DNA of 64,000 nt from Rhodothermus marinus (GTDB lineage Bacteria; Bacteroidota; Rhodothermia; Rhodothermales; Rhodothermaceae), in NCBI RefSeq assembly GCF_009936275.1, contig NZ_AP019797.1:3145890-3209889 (forward strand), given 5' to 3'. The notes under the pieces are model-generated. The model did no database searches. It had not been told where the DNA came from and was given only the letters and a program-made list of their open reading frames with translations. Below are positions 62,138 to 64,000 of the stretch, one piece after another. How positions within the stretch are numbered: the stretch's first letter is position 1; every line of letters begins with the position of its first letter. The translations under genes were made by a program, and so were the position numbers.

Positions 62138-63967
62138 ATGCAGGAACAGCGTTATCTGGTAGCCGCCCGCAAGTATCGCCCGCAGCTTTTCCGTGAACTG
62201 GTCGCTCAGGAGCACGTAACGGAGACGCTGAAAAACGCCCTTCGTCTGAACCGCCTGGGCCACGCCTATCTGTTCAGCGGCCCCCGGGGCGTTGGCAAGA
62301 CGACGGCCGCGCGCCTGCTGGCCAAGGCGATCAACTGCCAGACGCCGCTGGAAGAACGCGAGGACCGCGCCGAACCCTGTCGCCGGTGCGAGGCGTGCGT
62401 CGCCTTCGAGGAGGGGCGCAGCCTGAACGTGTTCGAGATCGACGCGGCCTCGAACAACAAGGTTGAGGACGTGCGCGAGCTGCGCGAGACGGTTCGGGTG
62501 CCGCCGCAGGGTGCGCGGAAGAAGGTCTACATCATCGACGAGGTGCACATGCTCTCGAACGCGGCCTTCAACGCGCTCCTGAAAACGCTCGAAGAACCGC
62601 CGCCGCATGCCCTGTTCATTTTCGCCACCACCGAGCCGCACAAGGTTCTGCCCACGATCCTTTCACGCTGCCAGCGGTTCGACTTTCGCCGCATTCCGGT
62701 CGAGGCCATCGTGGCCCGGCTGCGCGAGATCTGCGCGGCCGAGGGCGTCGAGGCCGACGACGAGTCGCTCATGCTGCTGGCCCGCAAGGGAGACGGCGCC
62801 CTGCGCGACGCGCTTTCGGCCTTCGATCAGGCGGTCTCGCTCTGCGGCACCACGCTGCGCTACGCCGAGCTGGCGCAGGCACTGGGCGTGGTGGATCTGG
62901 ACCTGTACTTTGCGGTGACCGACCACGTCCGCTCGGGCAACGGTGCTGGCATGCTCGCGGTGGTCGAGCAGGTCGTACGATCCGGCTATGACCTGCAGGA
63001 GTTCGCCATCGGGCTGGCCGAGCACCTGCGCAATCTGCTGGTGGCCCGCACCATGCCCGACCTGTCGCTGATCGAAGCGGGCGAAGCCACCCGCCGGCGC
63101 TACGCTGAAGCCGCGCAGGCTTTCGAGGAGGCCGATCTGCTGCGGCTGCTGGGACTGGTGGCCGATCTGGAATCCCGGCTGAAAAGCAGCGCCCAGCCCC
63201 GGTTGCAACTGGAGCTGACGCTGCTGCGCATGGCCAGCCTGCCACATGCCGTCGATCTGCGCCGGGCACTCGACATGCTGGAGCGTCTGGCGCAGACTTC
63301 GCAGTCCCGCCCCAATTCGGACGGCCCTTCACCGACCCGCCCGACCCCCGGACCGGCCGTTCGCTCCACCCCGGCCGCTTCAAAACCACCGCGTTCTGAG
63401 GTAGCGCCGGAGTCTCGGCCACATACTGCTCCTGAAACCACCTCCCTTTTCGGTCCGCCCGCGCTGGAGAGGCTGAAGCACAACCGGCCGGAAGGCTCCG
63501 GCGGACAGGCCGCGCTGGCCACCGCGGAAGCAACGGACGTACTGGTGGCCGAATCCCCCGCCGAACTGCTGGTGGCGCTGCAGGACCGCTGGCCGGAGTT
63601 CGTGCGACGGGTTGCGCAGGTTCGTCGTCATGTGGGCATGGTGCTGGAAGACACCCGACCCGAGTCGATCGAGGGCACCACGCTCTGGGTGTACGTCCGG
63701 GACCCGGCCTACGCCCGGCTGCTCCAGAATCAGGAGAAGTTTCTGCTGCAGCAGCTCCACGCCTTCATGGAGGAGGCGCAGCAGCTCACAGCCCTGCGTT
63801 TCCGATCACCGGAGCCGGTAGACAAAGCGCCCGCGCAGGCGGCACCTCCAACGCCCGAACCAGAGGATCCCACGCTGGTGCTGGAACGCCTGCGGCGCAC
63901 CTCGCCCGTCGTGCAGAAGCTGATCGACCAGTTCGGCTGCGAGCTGTACTGGGGCAACGGCCAATGA
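62138..63967 (+). CDS. dnaX: DNA polymerase III subunit gamma/tau
   Basis: This is the 609-residue clamp-loader ATPase. KYRPQLFRELVAQEHV is the family N-terminus, the P-loop SGPRGVGKTTAARLLAKAIN lies at about 47-66, and zinc is held by Cys67, Cys81, Cys84 and Cys87. DEVHMLSNAAFNALLKTLEEPP is the Walker B and sensor region, and SRCQRFDFRR is sensor 1/SRC. The C-terminal third is Pro/Ala-rich linker followed by a tau-like domain. The last codon overlaps the next gene by 4 bases (ATGA). No A-rich slippery site for gamma production stands out. Confidence 0.96.
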   Translation: MQEQRYLVAARKYRPQLFRELVAQEHVTETLKNALRLNRLGHAYLFSGPRGVGKTTAARLLAKAINCQTPLEEREDRAEPCRRCEACVAFEEGRSLNVFEIDAASNNKVEDVRELRETVRVPPQGARKKVYIIDEVHMLSNAAFNALLKTLEEPPPHALFIFATTEPHKVLPTILSRCQRFDFRRIPVEAIVARLREICAAEGVEADDESLMLLARKGDGALRDALSAFDQAVSLCGTTLRYAELAQALGVVDLDLYFAVTDHVRSGNGAGMLAVVEQVVRSGYDLQEFAIGLAEHLRNLLVARTMPDLSLIEAGEATRRRYAEAAQAFEEADLLRLLGLVADLESRLKSSAQPRLQLELTLLRMASLPHAVDLRRALDMLERLAQTSQSRPNSDGPSPTRPTPGPAVRSTPAASKPPRSEVAPESRPHTAPETTSLFGPPALERLKHNRPEGSGGQAALATAEATDVLVAESPAELLVALQDRWPEFVRRVAQVRRHVGMVLEDTRPESIEGTTLWVYVRDPAYARLLQNQEKFLLQQLHAFMEEAQQLTALRFRSPEPVDKAPAQAAPPTPEPEDPTLVLERLRRTSPVVQKLIDQFGCELYWGNGQ

Positions 63968-64000
63968 ACCAGGGCTCCGGCTGCGCGTTCACCTGCTACG
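63964..64000 (+). CDS. Start of next gene, truncated by window edge
   Basis: An ATG at 63964 overlapping the dnaX stop (ATGA) opens a frame of 12 codons to the window end (MNQGSGCAF...). Too short to identify. The overlap makes it likely to be a real, co-translated gene, and in many bacteria a YbaB/EbfC or recR gene follows dnaX. The beginning here does not resemble either. Confidence 0.4.
   Translation, partial: MNQGSGCAFTCY

Overview
The window is GC-rich, densely packed bacterial chromosome. It most likely comes from Rhodothermus marinus or a close relative (Rhodothermota/Bacteroidota). This is inferred from gene content: a TonB-dependent receptor with a carboxypeptidase-like leader domain, a type IX secretion sorting tail, an HprK without visible PTS genes, Bacteroidota-only small proteins (DUF2795, DUF4282), -7 boxes of the TAnnTTTG type, and a GH27 alpha-galactosidase. 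No database search was possible.

Layout. 1-3.3 kb: the 3' part of a galactokinase-like protein with degraded active-site motifs, a MoxR ATPase and HprK. 3.5-10.4 kb: envelope and housekeeping genes (M23 peptidase, DUF2795, Omp85 protein, cNMP-domain protein, RlmD, NAD-dependent epimerase). 10.4-18.6 kb: an MFS exporter, then a TonB receptor, a T9SS-sorted surface protein, a PlcP-like phosphoesterase and a glycosyltransferase. Two of these transcription units are preceded by four hexamers phased at exactly 11 bp, the geometry of PhoB/PhoP sites. This points to a phosphate-starvation regulon that includes membrane-lipid remodelling. 18.6-26.4 kb: recJ, a metal-regulated feoA-feoA-feoB operon, an S9 peptidase and a CPBP-family membrane protein.

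26.4-29.0 kb is an accessory hot spot. It holds a rhodanese remnant, a frameshifted HEPN gene with its nucleotidyltransferase, and an intact MNT/HEPN pair plus an RHH protein. The intact pair and RHH gene sit in a cassette of about 1.08 kb bounded by 26-bp direct repeats that duplicate the 3' end of a methyltransferase gene. 29.4-33.6 kb: a SulP transporter, an SQR-like flavoprotein and a mitochondrial-type (type II) sulfide:quinone oxidoreductase with a perfect palindrome at its promoter. 33.9-34.4 kb: tRNA-Leu(CAG) and tRNA-Asn(GTT), each with its own terminator.

34.5-50.8 kb is a hydrogen/ferredoxin island. In order: hupE, hypB, an NAD(P)H:acceptor flavoprotein, a three-gene pyruvate:ferredoxin-type oxidoreductase, a four-subunit group 3b-type [NiFe] (sulf)hydrogenase with an embedded cNMP-domain protein, a maturation protease and hypA-F-C-D-E. 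Together they can couple 2-oxoacid oxidation and pyridine nucleotides to H2. A TGTAAC-N6-GTTACA palindrome precedes the hydrogenase genes.

50.8-64 kb: GH27 alpha-galactosidase, a leftover C-terminus of a TonB receptor, dienelactone hydrolase, a TPR protein, a VWA protein, RsmA, an SSS symporter with patchy codon use, a GH31 alpha-glycosidase, thymidine kinase, DUF4282 and dnaX. No rRNA genes, CRISPR arrays, transposases or integrases were seen.
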